From assembly GCA_007695365.1 (NCBI GenBank), contig REDV01000039.1:1-32240 (forward strand): 32,240 nucleotides of DNA. Direction: 5' to 3'. Source of the stretch: Cryomorphaceae bacterium. GTDB lineage: Bacteria > Bacteroidota > Bacteroidia > Flavobacteriales_D > SKUL01. Under the pieces are notes generated by a model. The model did not search any database, was not told where the DNA came from, and saw only the letters and a program-made list of their open reading frames with translations. Below are positions 1 through 10,340 of the stretch, piece after piece. Every line of letters starts with the position of its first letter. The stretch's first letter is position 1. The position numbers and the translations under genes are program-made.

Positions 1-171
1 TGACAAAAATTAAAAAAGCCAATTATAAACCCCAATCACACCCCCCTTGTCATTTGGACCGGAGTGCTGAGGTACGAAGCACGCAGTGGAGAAATCTCAT
101 TCAATTCACACTTTTATCTCATAATAGATTTCTCCGCTACGCAGCTCCTGGCGTCGCTGCTTCGGTCGAAA
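1..171. repeat. Tandem dispersed-hairpin repeat unit, copy 1
   Basis: One 171-base unit that restarts at 172 with an essentially identical first 55 bases. It has an AT-rich spacer (about 1-48) followed by a long imperfect inverted repeat: a left arm beginning GTCATTT at 49-55 and a right arm ending AAATGAC at 169-175, with GAGAAATCT (left) facing AGATTTCTCC (right) inside. The window starts inside the closing TGAC of another hairpin, so at least one more copy probably lies upstream. Hairpins of this type, with arms resembling GTCATTTCGACCG and CGGTCGAAATGAC, are common between genes in Bacteroidota. No ORF here looks real. The repeat structure is seen directly; a role such as transcript stabilisation is unknown. 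Confidence 0.85.
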
Positions 172-345
172 TGACAAAAATTAAAAAAGCCAATTATAAA
201 CCCCAATCACACCCCCCTTGTCATTTCGACCGGAGTGCTGAGGAACGATGCACGGAGTAGCCTGCCCCGAAGCATTTCGGGGGAGAAATCTCATTCAGTT
301 CACACGTCGTCTCGTAAGATTTCTCCGTTATCCTCAACGACTGGT
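172..345. repeat. Tandem hairpin repeat unit, copy 2, truncated at the dapA stop
   Basis: Second copy of the 171-base unit. The left arm is intact (GTCATTTCGACCGGAGTG from 220) and is closer to the usual repeat sequence than copy 1. It carries extra bases relative to copy 1, containing a perfect small palindrome: CCCCGAA at 265-271, a 4-base loop, TTCGGGG at 276-282. The right arm (AAGATTTCTCC from about 316) decays after about 330 and runs directly into the dapA stop codon at 346-348, so the closing CGGTCGAAATGAC is missing. As the only DNA immediately downstream of dapA it may form the 3' end of that operon's mRNA, but it lacks a U-run and is not a textbook terminator. Confidence 0.8.
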
Positions 346-1231
346 TCACCCCTCCGGCAGCGCCACCAAGCCACTTTCGCGCAACATGCCGCGCAGGGTT
401 TCAGACCCCGATTCAGACATCGGTGCAAGCGGCAGGCGCACATGCTCTTCGGTTATTGCAAGCAATTTTAAGGCGCGTTTGATCCCGGCCGGATTGCCCT
501 CTGCAAAGAGCTGACGAATAATATAAAGCAAGCGGTAGTGAATGGTACGGGCGTGGTCAAAATCACCGTCAAGGCCCGCGTGAACCATTTCTGAGAACTC
601 CTGCGGAAAAGCATTTCCCACCACCGATATCACGCCGTCGCCACCACACGCCAGAAATGGCAACACCAGCGAGTCATCACCCGAAATCACCAGAAAATCG
701 TCGGGCGCATACCCAATCACGTCCATGCATTGCTCAAGATTACCCGAAGCCTCCTTGATGGCGATGATGTTGTTGCACTCCTCGGCAAGCAACAGCGTGG
801 TTTCGGGTAGCATGTTCGAAGATGTGCGGCCCGGCACGTTGTACATAATGATGGGGCGGGGTGTGTGCTCATTGAGCGCCTTGTAATGGGCCACAATTCC
901 TGTTTGGGTGGGCTTGTTGTAATACGGACTCACGCTTAGAATGGCATCCACCCCCTCCCAGTTCATGGCCTCCATACTGCGCAAAATACCTGCGGTGTGA
1001 TTCCCACCCATTCCATACACCACAGGCAATCGCCCGGCGTTGATATCGAGAATAAAATCCAGTACAGCGCGGCGTTCTTCAGCCTCAAGCGTTACCGACT
1101 CACCAGTGGTTCCCATCACCACCAGGTAATCCGTGTTACCACGAATGAGATGGCGGGTAAGTTTTTCGAGCGACTTGAAATCTATTTTTCCGTTTGCATG
1201 AAATGGCGTTACCATGGCCACGCCCATGCCG

Positions 1232-1248
<17 letters not shown>
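346..1248 (-). CDS. dapA: 4-hydroxy-tetrahydrodipicolinate synthase
   Basis: Condenses pyruvate with aspartate semialdehyde, the first committed step of the diaminopimelate/lysine pathway, in the cytoplasm. The 300-residue product has the normal length for this TIM-barrel family. Seen in the sequence: GTTGES at 46-51 (pyruvate binding), YYNKP at 109-113, the catalytic tyrosine in IMYNVPGRT (Tyr136) and the Schiff-base lysine in IAIKEASG (Lys165). The ATG at 1248 gives the expected N-terminus (MHSQFSGMGVAMVTPF). It overlaps the end of the DUF6913 gene by 17 bases, so it is the last gene of the prmC-ligA-dapA operon. Its stop codon abuts the hairpin repeat at 172-345. The next lysine-pathway enzyme, dapB, is about 25 kb away at 26324. 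Confidence 0.97.
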
Positions 1249-3822
<2,574 letters not shown>

Positions 3823-4506
3823 TCACTCTTTTCGGGTTTGAAACTGTACCGTTTTATAAAGGTCAATGATATCAATTTTCAGTCGGAGGTGGTAGCTAAA
3901 GCCAGAATATTCGCGTTGAAGCTGGCTGTCAGCGGCTCCAAAAAACTGGTAACCCAGGCCCCCACCAAATGCCAACCAGTAGAAAACCCTGAACTCAGCA
4001 GCTCCGTTCAATGAAAGCACACTTACGCGAAAACTTCGAAGAAAACGCAAAGAGCCCACCTCGGTTTGGTAAAACTGGTCCACACCGCCAAAACCATAGC
4101 TGATGGGCGCAGTGACCAAAAACCTTCGATTTTCGAATACCCGCGGCTGCAAAAAGAGGGTAATCAATCCAAAATCAGACTCAATGTTGGTGGTCTTTCC
4201 GATTTCGTCCACAAAGCCGGGATCGCGCCGCAGCCGATTGGTAAAGGCATAGAACCCTATTCCGGCCGAAATGCCAAGTTCGCGATCCATTACTCCCGCT
4301 TTCAGTCCGCCCAACCGAACGGAGCGTTTGCCTACAAACATGGTACTTCCATCTAGTTGCACCAGGGGCACAAATCTCTTGGCTTCAGGCTCCGGAAAAG
4401 GCCTGTCCAAGGAGAAAAGACCCCACTGGCCGAAAGGTTTATTTTGCGCCGGGCTTACAGCCGGGCAAAACAGCATCAAACAAAGAGCAAAAAAGCGAAT
4501 TGTCAT
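3823..4506 (-). CDS. Putative exported beta-barrel-like envelope protein, function unknown
   Basis: A 227-residue protein I cannot assign to a named family. It begins with a clear signal peptide (MTIRFFALCLMLFCPAVSPAQ, likely cut after about residue 20). The mature part has repeated alternating hydrophobic/aromatic strands (for example LGISAGIGFYAF, FLVTAPISYGFGG, LAFGGGLGYQFFG) and ends near an aromatic-rich strand, as outer-membrane barrels often do. Overall it resembles the small 'outer membrane beta-barrel' hypotheticals of Bacteroidota. The start follows the prmC stop with no gap and the stop is three bases before ligA, so it is cotranscribed with a release-factor methylase and DNA ligase. 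The exported location is inferred; there is no evidence for a specific role. Confidence 0.8.
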   Translation of the reverse strand: MTIRFFALCLMLFCPAVSPAQNKPFGQWGLFSLDRPFPEPEAKRFVPLVQLDGSTMFVGKRSVRLGGLKAGVMDRELGISAGIGFYAFTNRLRRDPGFVDEIGKTTNIESDFGLITLFLQPRVFENRRFLVTAPISYGFGGVDQFYQTEVGSLRFLRSFRVSVLSLNGAAEFRVFYWLAFGGGLGYQFFGAADSQLQREYSGFSYHLRLKIDIIDLYKTVQFQTRKE

Positions 4507-5385
4507 TTACCAGGCAGCCTTTACCATTCTGTAACGTCCGTTCAGGTCTTTTCGGACGGAAGTTTCGGTAAAGTTAAACGACCCCAGCAAATCGGTGGTA
4601 TCGGCGGGCAAATCCTCATTGATTTCCAGGTACAGGCTGCCGTCAGGTTTAAGATGTTTTTGGCAATAGCGGGCAATGGCTCGGTAAAACAACAATGGGT
4701 CTTTTCCTTCAGCAAATAGCGCGAGGTGTGGCTCAAAATCCAGCACATTCCGCTTCATTTCAGGCATCTGATTGCGTGTAACGTAGGGTGGATTGCTCAC
4801 GATGATGTCAAACATGCCTGCATGTTCCGGCTCGCCGTTAAGAATGCTCGCCTTTACAAATTGAATCTTCATGTTGTTACTCCGGGCATTTTTTCTCGCC
4901 AGGTCAAGCGCAACATCCGAAACATCCGTGGCCCACACTTCGGCGTGATTCCATTTTTTGGCAAGTGCCGTGGCGATACAACCGCTGCCGGTTCCGATGT
5001 CGAGCACCCTGATGGTTTTGCCCGTGCGATGTTGTTCTTCGGCCAGCATCCAGTGCACCAATTCTTCGGTTTCAGGCCTGGGAATCAACACCCCCGGCTT
5101 CACGTCGAGATGAATCCCGTAAAAATCCGTGTAGCCGAAAATGTACTGAATGGGCTCTTCCTTTTTGAGTCTATCAATCACCTCAGCAAAGCGCTCAAGA
5201 ACCTGCTCATCAACAGGGGTTTCGGGTCGCAGCATAAGTGCCATTCTGTCCATGTTGAGGAGCTCCTTGAATGTGCGTTGAATGAGGGACTCCAGTTCAG
5301 TCATGGAATACACGCCAGATAACTCCTGACGCATAACGTAGAGCATCGAAACTGCATTGCGCATAGGTATGTCGGTCAGCGTCAT
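4507..5385 (-). CDS. prmC: Peptide chain release factor N5-glutamine methyltransferase
   Basis: Methylates the glutamine of the GGQ motif in release factors RF1 and RF2, using S-adenosylmethionine. With the start at 5385 the product is about 292 residues. It shows an N-terminal helical domain, IPRPETEELV (about 101-110, typical of PrmC), SAM motif I LDIGTGSGCIA (about 128-138) and the substrate-binding SNPPYVT (about 197-203). The reading frame stays open upstream to an ATG at 5415, giving ten extra residues (MFSLSDENRT); I prefer 5385 because MTLTDIPMRNAV starts like the family, but this is not certain. It is the first gene of the minus-strand operon running to dapA and is divergent from ribD. 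Confidence 0.95.
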   Translation of the reverse strand: MTLTDIPMRNAVSMLYVMRQELSGVYSMTELESLIQRTFKELLNMDRMALMLRPETPVDEQVLERFAEVIDRLKKEEPIQYIFGYTDFYGIHLDVKPGVLIPRPETEELVHWMLAEEQHRTGKTIRVLDIGTGSGCIATALAKKWNHAEVWATDVSDVALDLARKNARSNNMKIQFVKASILNGEPEHAGMFDIIVSNPPYVTRNQMPEMKRNVLDFEPHLALFAEGKDPLLFYRAIARYCQKHLKPDGSLYLEINEDLPADTTDLLGSFNFTETSVRKDLNGRYRMVKAAW

Positions 5386-5490
5386 GGTTCGATTTTCGTC
5401 TGATAACGAAAACATTGCAAGGTGCCTAAAAGTTCACAAACACAGAACTACATGGTGTCAATAAATATTAACAACCCGCTTTCCTTTGGC

Positions 5491-5498
5491 TATCTTCG
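5491..5498 (+). promoter_or_regulatory. Candidate -7 promoter element for ribD
   Basis: TATCTTCG is one mismatch from the Bacteroidota -7 consensus TAnnTTTG and lies four bases before the GTG at 5503. I see no TTG -33 element at the expected distance, so the mRNA would be nearly leaderless and the assignment is tentative. Confidence 0.3.
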
Positions 5499-5502
5499 CG
5501 CC

Positions 5503-6537
5503 GTGGAAAACAAGTACATGCAACGCTGCTTTCAGTTGGCCCGTATGGGTTTAGGCTTTGTTGCCCCTAACCCACTGGTTGGTTGTGTTATTGTTAATAA
5601 AAATCGAATTATTGGTGAAGGGTATCACCACCAATACGGAGGTCCGCATGCCGAGGTGTTCGCCATTCGCTCTGTTTCGGACCCTGAACTTTTAAAGCAT
5701 TCAACGCTTTACGTTAGTCTTGAGCCTTGTGCCCACCACGGAAAAACGCCACCTTGTGCAGAACTGATTGTAGAATCGGGTATTCCAAAAGTGGTGATTG
5801 CCAACCGTGATCCGTTTGAAGCAGTGAATGGAAAAGGCATTGAAAAACTGCAGCTCGCAGGAATTGAGGTTGTTTCAGGAGTTTGTGAAGAAGAAGGAAG
5901 CCGGATGAACCGCCGTTTCTTCACTTTTCACAACAAAAAACGGCCCTACGTAATCCTAAAAGCTGTGCAAAGTCAGGATGGCTTCATGGACCCACCACGC
6001 AATGAAGATGAAAAAGGAATTCGCTGGATTTCAGCGCATGAAACCGCCATACTCACCCACCAATGGCGTGCAGAAGAAAGCGCCATACTTATTGGAACAC
6101 GAACCGCGCAGGTTGACAATCCATCCCTCACAACCAGACAGGTGAGCGGCCCAAATCCGCTTAGGTTGTTGATTGACAAGAACTGTTCTGTGCCAGCCGA
6201 TGCGGCACTTTTCAGCCAAGACGCCCAAACAGTGGTGTTCAACGCAAAAAAGAGCGGATCCGAATCCCATGTGCAATGGGTAAAGCTTGATTTTGCCCAA
6301 TCTGTTGTACCCCAAATAATGGATTGGTGCCACCAACACCACATTCAATCGGTATTGGTTGAAGGTGGGGCTGCTACGCTGCAGGGATTTCTGGATTCCG
6401 AATGCTGGGATGAGGCACGCCTTATTAGTGGAAATGTGCGCTTCGGCAAGGGCCTCCCAACGCCCAGCATCAAGGGTAAAAGTGTGCGGCGATACACTTT
6501 TGGCGGTGACAGGATTGAACACATTATACCGCAATGA
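5503..6537 (+). CDS. ribD: Bifunctional riboflavin biosynthesis deaminase/reductase RibD
   Basis: Carries out the deamination and side-chain reduction steps of riboflavin synthesis. The N-terminal cytidine-deaminase-like domain shows the zinc ligands HAEV (His49 from this start) and PCAHHGKTPPC (Cys76 and Cys85, with NPLVGCVIV before them); the C-terminal half is the RibD reductase fold (SVLVEGGAATLQGFL near the end). The frame is open back to an ATG at 5422, but the GTG at 5503 gives VENKYMQRCFQLA, which lines up with family N-termini, and a promoter-like TATCTTCG sits just before it. An ATG at 5518 is a further alternative. The stop overlaps the transporter gene by four bases (ATGA). Confidence 0.93.
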   Translation: MENKYMQRCFQLARMGLGFVAPNPLVGCVIVNKNRIIGEGYHHQYGGPHAEVFAIRSVSDPELLKHSTLYVSLEPCAHHGKTPPCAELIVESGIPKVVIANRDPFEAVNGKGIEKLQLAGIEVVSGVCEEEGSRMNRRFFTFHNKKRPYVILKAVQSQDGFMDPPRNEDEKGIRWISAHETAILTHQWRAEESAILIGTRTAQVDNPSLTTRQVSGPNPLRLLIDKNCSVPADAALFSQDAQTVVFNAKKSGSESHVQWVKLDFAQSVVPQIMDWCHQHHIQSVLVEGGAATLQGFLDSECWDEARLISGNVRFGKGLPTPSIKGKSVRRYTFGGDRIEHIIPQ

Positions 6538-7409
6538 TGCTCATATACATAGCCCTGAGCGTACTCTGCTCTACCCTGCTGTTTGTGTTGTTCAAGCTCT
6601 TTGAGCGCTACAGGCTGAGCACAGGCCAGGCCATTGTGGTGAATTACCTCATAGCCGCGCTGTTCGGCTCTATGTTGCTGCCGCGTTCTGTTGATTTGTT
6701 CCTCGTGTACCAAAAGCCCTGGTTTTGGCTGAGTGCGCTGATGGGCTTTATGTTCATCACGCTGTTTCATTTGATGGCATACATCGCGCAAAACATCGGA
6801 CTATCGGTGGCATCGGTGGCAAGCAAAATGAGTGTGGTGGTACCAGTTTCGGCGGCCATTGTGTTGTACGGCGATGCGGTTACTTTTCAAAAAATCGCTG
6901 GAATTACCATGGCTCTGGTGGGGATCTGGATGGCGAGCATAAAGGAGCGGAAAGGCAAGGCTCCGGTTCAGCTGCTTATTTTTCCGGTGATTCTTTTTCT
7001 CGGCTCGGGAATGCTCGACACCCTTTTGAAGTACGCCGAGGGAAGGGTTGTTCCGCGCGAAGACCAATTGTACTTTATTCCCTCCATTTTTCTGATGGCC
7101 TTTTTATGGGGTCTGCTTATTACGCCTTTCATCAACAGAAAAAAGCAGGCCACCGACACATCGCGTACCCGAAGTCTGGCCGGCGGTGTACTCCTTGGCG
7201 TGGTTAATTACGGCTCCATTTATTTCATATGGCAGGCTTTATCCAGCGATGGCGCGGAAAGTTCGGTGGTATTTCCGTTGGCAAACATGGGTGTTGTGGC
7301 AGCCTCTTCGCTTGCCGGGCTCATGGCCTTTGGCGAAGTGCTTTCGAAACGCAACTGGCTCGGAATCGGTGTATCTATTCTGGCCATCATCATTATGACA
7401 TCCTGGTAG
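6534..7409 (+). CDS. EamA/DMT-family transporter
   Basis: An integral inner-membrane protein of 291 residues with about ten hydrophobic segments, as in drug/metabolite transporters with two EamA repeats. Characteristic features are the hydrophobic hairpins (ALMGFMFITLFHLMAYIAQ about 63-81; ILFLGSGMLDTLLKYAEG about 153-170) and the C-terminal repeat ending LGIGVSILAIIIMTSW. The substrate cannot be told from sequence. The ATG at 6534 overlaps the ribD stop (ATGA; a second ATG follows at 6537), and the yigZ-like gene begins one base after its stop, so all three are cotranscribed. Pairing with ribD could hint at a flavin- or precursor-related substrate, but that is speculation from position alone. 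Confidence 0.85.
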   Translation: MMLIYIALSVLCSTLLFVLFKLFERYRLSTGQAIVVNYLIAALFGSMLLPRSVDLFLVYQKPWFWLSALMGFMFITLFHLMAYIAQNIGLSVASVASKMSVVVPVSAAIVLYGDAVTFQKIAGITMALVGIWMASIKERKGKAPVQLLIFPVILFLGSGMLDTLLKYAEGRVVPREDQLYFIPSIFLMAFLWGLLITPFINRKKQATDTSRTRSLAGGVLLGVVNYGSIYFIWQALSSDGAESSVVFPLANMGVVAASSLAGLMAFGEVLSKRNWLGIGVSILAIIIMTSW

Positions 7410-7410
7410 T

Positions 7411-8028
7411 ATGGAGGGTGCTGTTTTGCAATATCGCACCATCGCGTCGCCCTCGGAAGGACTCTACAAGGAAAAAGGGAGTAAGTTTTTGGGCTTTGCC
7501 TTTCCGGTGACAAACGAAAGCGACATCAACCAACGCCTCGAAGAGTTGCGCAAACTGCACCACCAAGGGCGACACCACTGCTACGGCTGGGTGCTGGGGG
7601 TGGACGATATAAGGATGCGGGCTAACGATGACGGCGAACCCACCTACAGCGCAGGCAAACCCATTCTCTCACAAATTGAAAAGCTCGAGCTTACCGGAAC
7701 GCTGGTGGTGGTAGTGAGGTACTTCGGGGGCACAAAACTCGGTGTGGGCGGATTGATTCAGGCCTACAGAGCCGCAGCCGAAGCAGCACTCAATCAATCC
7801 CATATCTTAACCCTTGATGTGGTTTCGAGCTACCAATTGCTTTTTCCCTATGCCGCAATGAACGACGTGATGAGCCTGGTAAAACAACTTGAACTCGAAA
7901 CTTCAGCGCACAAATTTGAACTCTCCTGCGAGATGAGGGTAAAGGTGCCCCGAGAAAAACTGGAATCCTTTACGAAAGGTTCCGCTGAAATCCAGGAACT
8001 GAGGCTTAACAAACTGCAGGACGACTAG
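7411..8028 (+). CDS. YigZ/IMPACT-family protein (UPF0029)
   Basis: A 205-residue soluble protein of the IMPACT/YigZ family. Visible: the conserved block GEPTYSAGKPIL (about 75-86) and the family signature VVVRYFGGTKLGVGGLIQAY (about 100-119) in the N-terminal domain, followed by a C-terminal domain like DUF1949 (about 135-205). In eukaryotes IMPACT modulates translation control through GCN1; the role of bacterial members is not settled. It follows the EamA transporter by one base, ending the ribD operon. Its stop codon is directly adjacent to the stop of the oppositely oriented thioesterase (TAG then CTA at 8026-8031), leaving no intergenic DNA. Confidence 0.92.
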   Translation: MEGAVLQYRTIASPSEGLYKEKGSKFLGFAFPVTNESDINQRLEELRKLHHQGRHHCYGWVLGVDDIRMRANDDGEPTYSAGKPILSQIEKLELTGTLVVVVRYFGGTKLGVGGLIQAYRAAAEAALNQSHILTLDVVSSYQLLFPYAAMNDVMSLVKQLELETSAHKFELSCEMRVKVPREKLESFTKGSAEIQELRLNKLQDD

Positions 8029-8436
8029 CTAACCGAGCTTTTCTGAAAACACTTTAAGCAAGTCATCCGGTGCTTTCCGGGGTCGGCCCGAATGGGCATC
8101 CACAAACACCAGGGTGGTTTCGGCTTCATTCAAGAGCACCCCTTCCTGATTACGAGTTTCGTAGGAAAAAGTAATTCTGGCCGTGGGCAGTACAGAGATT
8201 CGGGTTTGGATATCCAGCAAATCATCGTAACGCGCCGGCTGCAGGTAACTCACTTTGAAATCTACCACAGGCAAGAGCACACCTTGATCTTCCAATTCGC
8301 GGTAGCTAATGCCCAGCGACCGGAGCATCTCAACCCGCGCTACCTCAAAATAGGTGGCGTAATTACCATAATATACAAAGCCCATTCGGTCGGTTTCGGC
8401 GTAGCGTACCCTTATTTGTGTGCGGTGCTCAATCAT
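8029..8436 (-). CDS. YbgC/FadM-type acyl-CoA thioesterase (hotdog fold)
   Basis: A 135-residue single hotdog-fold protein of the 4-hydroxybenzoyl-CoA thioesterase group. The diagnostic N-terminal motif YAETDRMGFVYYGNYATYFE (about 12-31) contains the catalytic aspartate (Asp16) and GNY region; VARVEMLRSLGISY follows on the central helix. Such enzymes hydrolyse short-chain or other acyl-CoA thioesters; the exact substrate is not readable. It stands alone on the minus strand, convergent with yigZ, with a good -7 element (TACTTTTG, 8473-8480) about 36 bases upstream. Confidence 0.9.
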   Translation of the reverse strand: MIEHRTQIRVRYAETDRMGFVYYGNYATYFEVARVEMLRSLGISYRELEDQGVLLPVVDFKVSYLQPARYDDLLDIQTRISVLPTARITFSYETRNQEGVLLNEAETTLVFVDAHSGRPRKAPDDLLKVFSEKLG

Positions 8437-8472
8437 GAATCAGGTTTTTGGTAGAGTTGAAATGCGTGGACA

Positions 8473-8480
8473 CAAAAGTA
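8473..8480 (-). promoter_or_regulatory. -7 promoter element for the YbgC-like thioesterase
   Basis: Read on the minus strand the sequence is TACTTTTG, an exact match to TAnnTTTG, 36 bases before the start codon at 8436. No TTG was found at the ideal -33 distance. Confidence 0.5.
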
Positions 8481-8829
8481 ATGGGTCGCATGAAGATGTG
8501 GAAAAAAGAAAATTGGCACCAAAACTTGCTGTAAACGCGGCCAATTCGAGAAAGCCGAAAAAAAAACAATGCAATTCACAAACATTTGTTAATATTGAAC
8601 GCCGAAAGGTTTTCGGGCGAATTACCAGAGAAAAAAGACATTCTAACCGAGGGGTGAGGGATGTAAAACTTTTGAAAAAATCAAGGGGGCTCGGATTTTT
8701 TTTTAAACTTTTTTCTCCAAACCTTTGCCCATCTTCAAAAGCAAGGGATTTAGCGAGGAGACCCTTGTCATACAGGTTATTACAACCTTTCGACACGTAC
8801 TACTAACCGACTAACAAGGATTTAATCCG
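8481..8829. other. AT-rich noncoding region upstream of dnaA
   Basis: About 350 bases with no credible gene. It contains A- and T-runs (for example the T-run near 8695-8704), TTTGTTAATATTG near 8586-8598, and a small hairpin CCGAAA/TTTCGG at 8602-8616. The stretch nearest dnaA has no exact TAnnTTTG; AACCTTTG at 8720-8727 is one mismatch away and would leave a leader of about 100 bases. No exact TTATNCACA DnaA box was found; CAATTCACA at 8572-8580 has two mismatches. It presumably holds the dnaA promoter. Confidence 0.5.
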
Positions 8830-10260
8830 ATGACTAAAAAACATGTGAAAATTTGGGAAGACTGCCTCTCTATTATTAAGGACAACGTGAGCCTCCAAGC
8901 CTACAAAACGTGGTTCGATCCTATTCAGCCTGTCAAGTTCGACAAGAACATCCTCACCATTCAAGTTCCCTCGCAATTCTTCTACGAATGGTTGGAAGAA
9001 CACTATATCGGCCTTCTTAAAAAGGTCATCAAGCGTGTGCTTGGCGACGAAGGCCGACTGGAATACTCTATCGTGATGGAAAACACGGCACGGGGTTCCA
9101 ACCCTTACACTGTGAAAATTCCTACCAGCAACTCGCGGGCGGTAAAAAATGAGCCGGTAACCATGCCTCTGGATCTTGGCGGAAAATCCATCAAGAACCC
9201 ATTCATTATTCCGGGATTGAGGAAAATCAACGTGGATTCGAACCTCAACCCCAATTACTCTTTTGAAAACCTCATTGAAGGTGATTGCAATCGACTTGCC
9301 CGTTCTGCCGGATACGCGGTTGCCAAAAAACCTGGAGGAACAGCGTTTAACCCGCTGCTTATATACGGTGGCTCAGGTTTGGGGAAAACCCACCTTGCCC
9401 ATGCTATCGGGATTGAAATCAAGAATCTCAGTCCCAACAAAACAGTTCTCTACGTTTCGAGCGATAAATTCACCCAGCAGTTTATTGATGCGGTGAAAAA
9501 CAATACGGTAAACGACTTCTGCCACTTCTACCAGATGATGGACGTGCTCATCATTGACGATGTGGAATTCTTCTCCGGAAAGGAAAAGACGCAGGACGTT
9601 TTCTTCCATATATTCAACTCACTGCACCAGGCAGGGAAACAAATTGTGCTCACCTCCGACAAGGCTCCGGTTGAAATGCAAGGAATGGAGCAACGCCTGC
9701 TCTCTCGCTTCAAGTGGGGGCTATCAGCAGATTTACAGCCTCCCGGACTGGAAACCCGTATTGCCATTCTGGAAAAGAAAATGTACGCCGACGGTATTGA
9801 GTTGCCTAAGGATGTGGTTGAATACCTCGCCTACAGCATCACCACCAATATTCGCGAACTGGAAGGAGCCATGATTTCATTGATGGCGCAGTCTTCACTC
9901 AACAAAAAGTCCATCAACCTTGATCTCGCCAAGCAGATGATTGACAAGTTTGTGAAGAATACCGCGAGGGAGGTCTCAATTGATTACATCCAAAAGGTGG
10001 TGTGCGATTACTTTGACCTGCCTATTGAGTTGCTGAAGTCAAAAACCCGCAAGCGCGAGGTTGTGCAGGCACGCCAGATTGCCATGTACTTTGCCAAAAA
10101 GATGACCAAGTCCAGTCTGGCAAACATCGGATTACACTGTGGAGGTAAGGATCACGCAACTGTGCTGCACGCGTGTCGCACGGTAAAAAACCTTACCGAA
10201 ACGGACAAAAACTTCCGAAAATACCTGGAGGACCTTGAGAAAAAACTCAGCATTCAATAA
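8830..10260 (+). CDS. dnaA: Chromosomal replication initiator protein DnaA
   Basis: Binds DnaA boxes at the origin and opens the duplex to start replication. The 476-residue protein has all four regions: helical domain I (about 1-85, starting MTKKHVKIWEDCLSIIKDNV), a short linker, the AAA+ domain with Walker A GGSGLGKTHLAHAIG (about 180-194) and Walker B LIIDDVEFF (about 240-248), and C-terminal domain IV with the DNA-binding signature GGKDHATVLHACRTV (about 437-451). The linker is short compared with Escherichia coli. It is monocistronic in appearance: a long noncoding region precedes it, and a strong hairpin terminator follows 25 bases after the stop. Confidence 0.98.
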   Translation: MTKKHVKIWEDCLSIIKDNVSLQAYKTWFDPIQPVKFDKNILTIQVPSQFFYEWLEEHYIGLLKKVIKRVLGDEGRLEYSIVMENTARGSNPYTVKIPTSNSRAVKNEPVTMPLDLGGKSIKNPFIIPGLRKINVDSNLNPNYSFENLIEGDCNRLARSAGYAVAKKPGGTAFNPLLIYGGSGLGKTHLAHAIGIEIKNLSPNKTVLYVSSDKFTQQFIDAVKNNTVNDFCHFYQMMDVLIIDDVEFFSGKEKTQDVFFHIFNSLHQAGKQIVLTSDKAPVEMQGMEQRLLSRFKWGLSADLQPPGLETRIAILEKKMYADGIELPKDVVEYLAYSITTNIRELEGAMISLMAQSSLNKKSINLDLAKQMIDKFVKNTAREVSIDYIQKVVCDYFDLPIELLKSKTRKREVVQARQIAMYFAKKMTKSSLANIGLHCGGKDHATVLHACRTVKNLTETDKNFRKYLEDLEKKLSIQ

Positions 10261-10284
10261 TCCCACTTCGTGCGGACAATCATT

Positions 10285-10317
10285 GAAATCACCGCTCCGT
10301 GCGGTGATTTCTTTTTT
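10285..10317 (+). terminator. Intrinsic terminator after dnaA
   Basis: A perfect 11-bp stem (GAAATCACCGC at 10285-10295 pairing with GCGGTGATTTC at 10301-10311) with a 5-base loop, followed by six Ts (10312-10317). It lies between the dnaA stop and the phosphatase start at 10341, so the downstream pair needs its own promoter or read-through. Confidence 0.9.
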
Positions 10318-10340
10318 GTAGTAATCAAAAAAACAGAGCG

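Noticed and set aside
8647-8710. Possible terminator upstream of dnaA (CCGAG at 8647-8651, CTCGG at 8690-8694, then a T-run)
   Set aside because: The stem is only five base pairs with a 38-base loop; more likely just AT-rich leader DNA.
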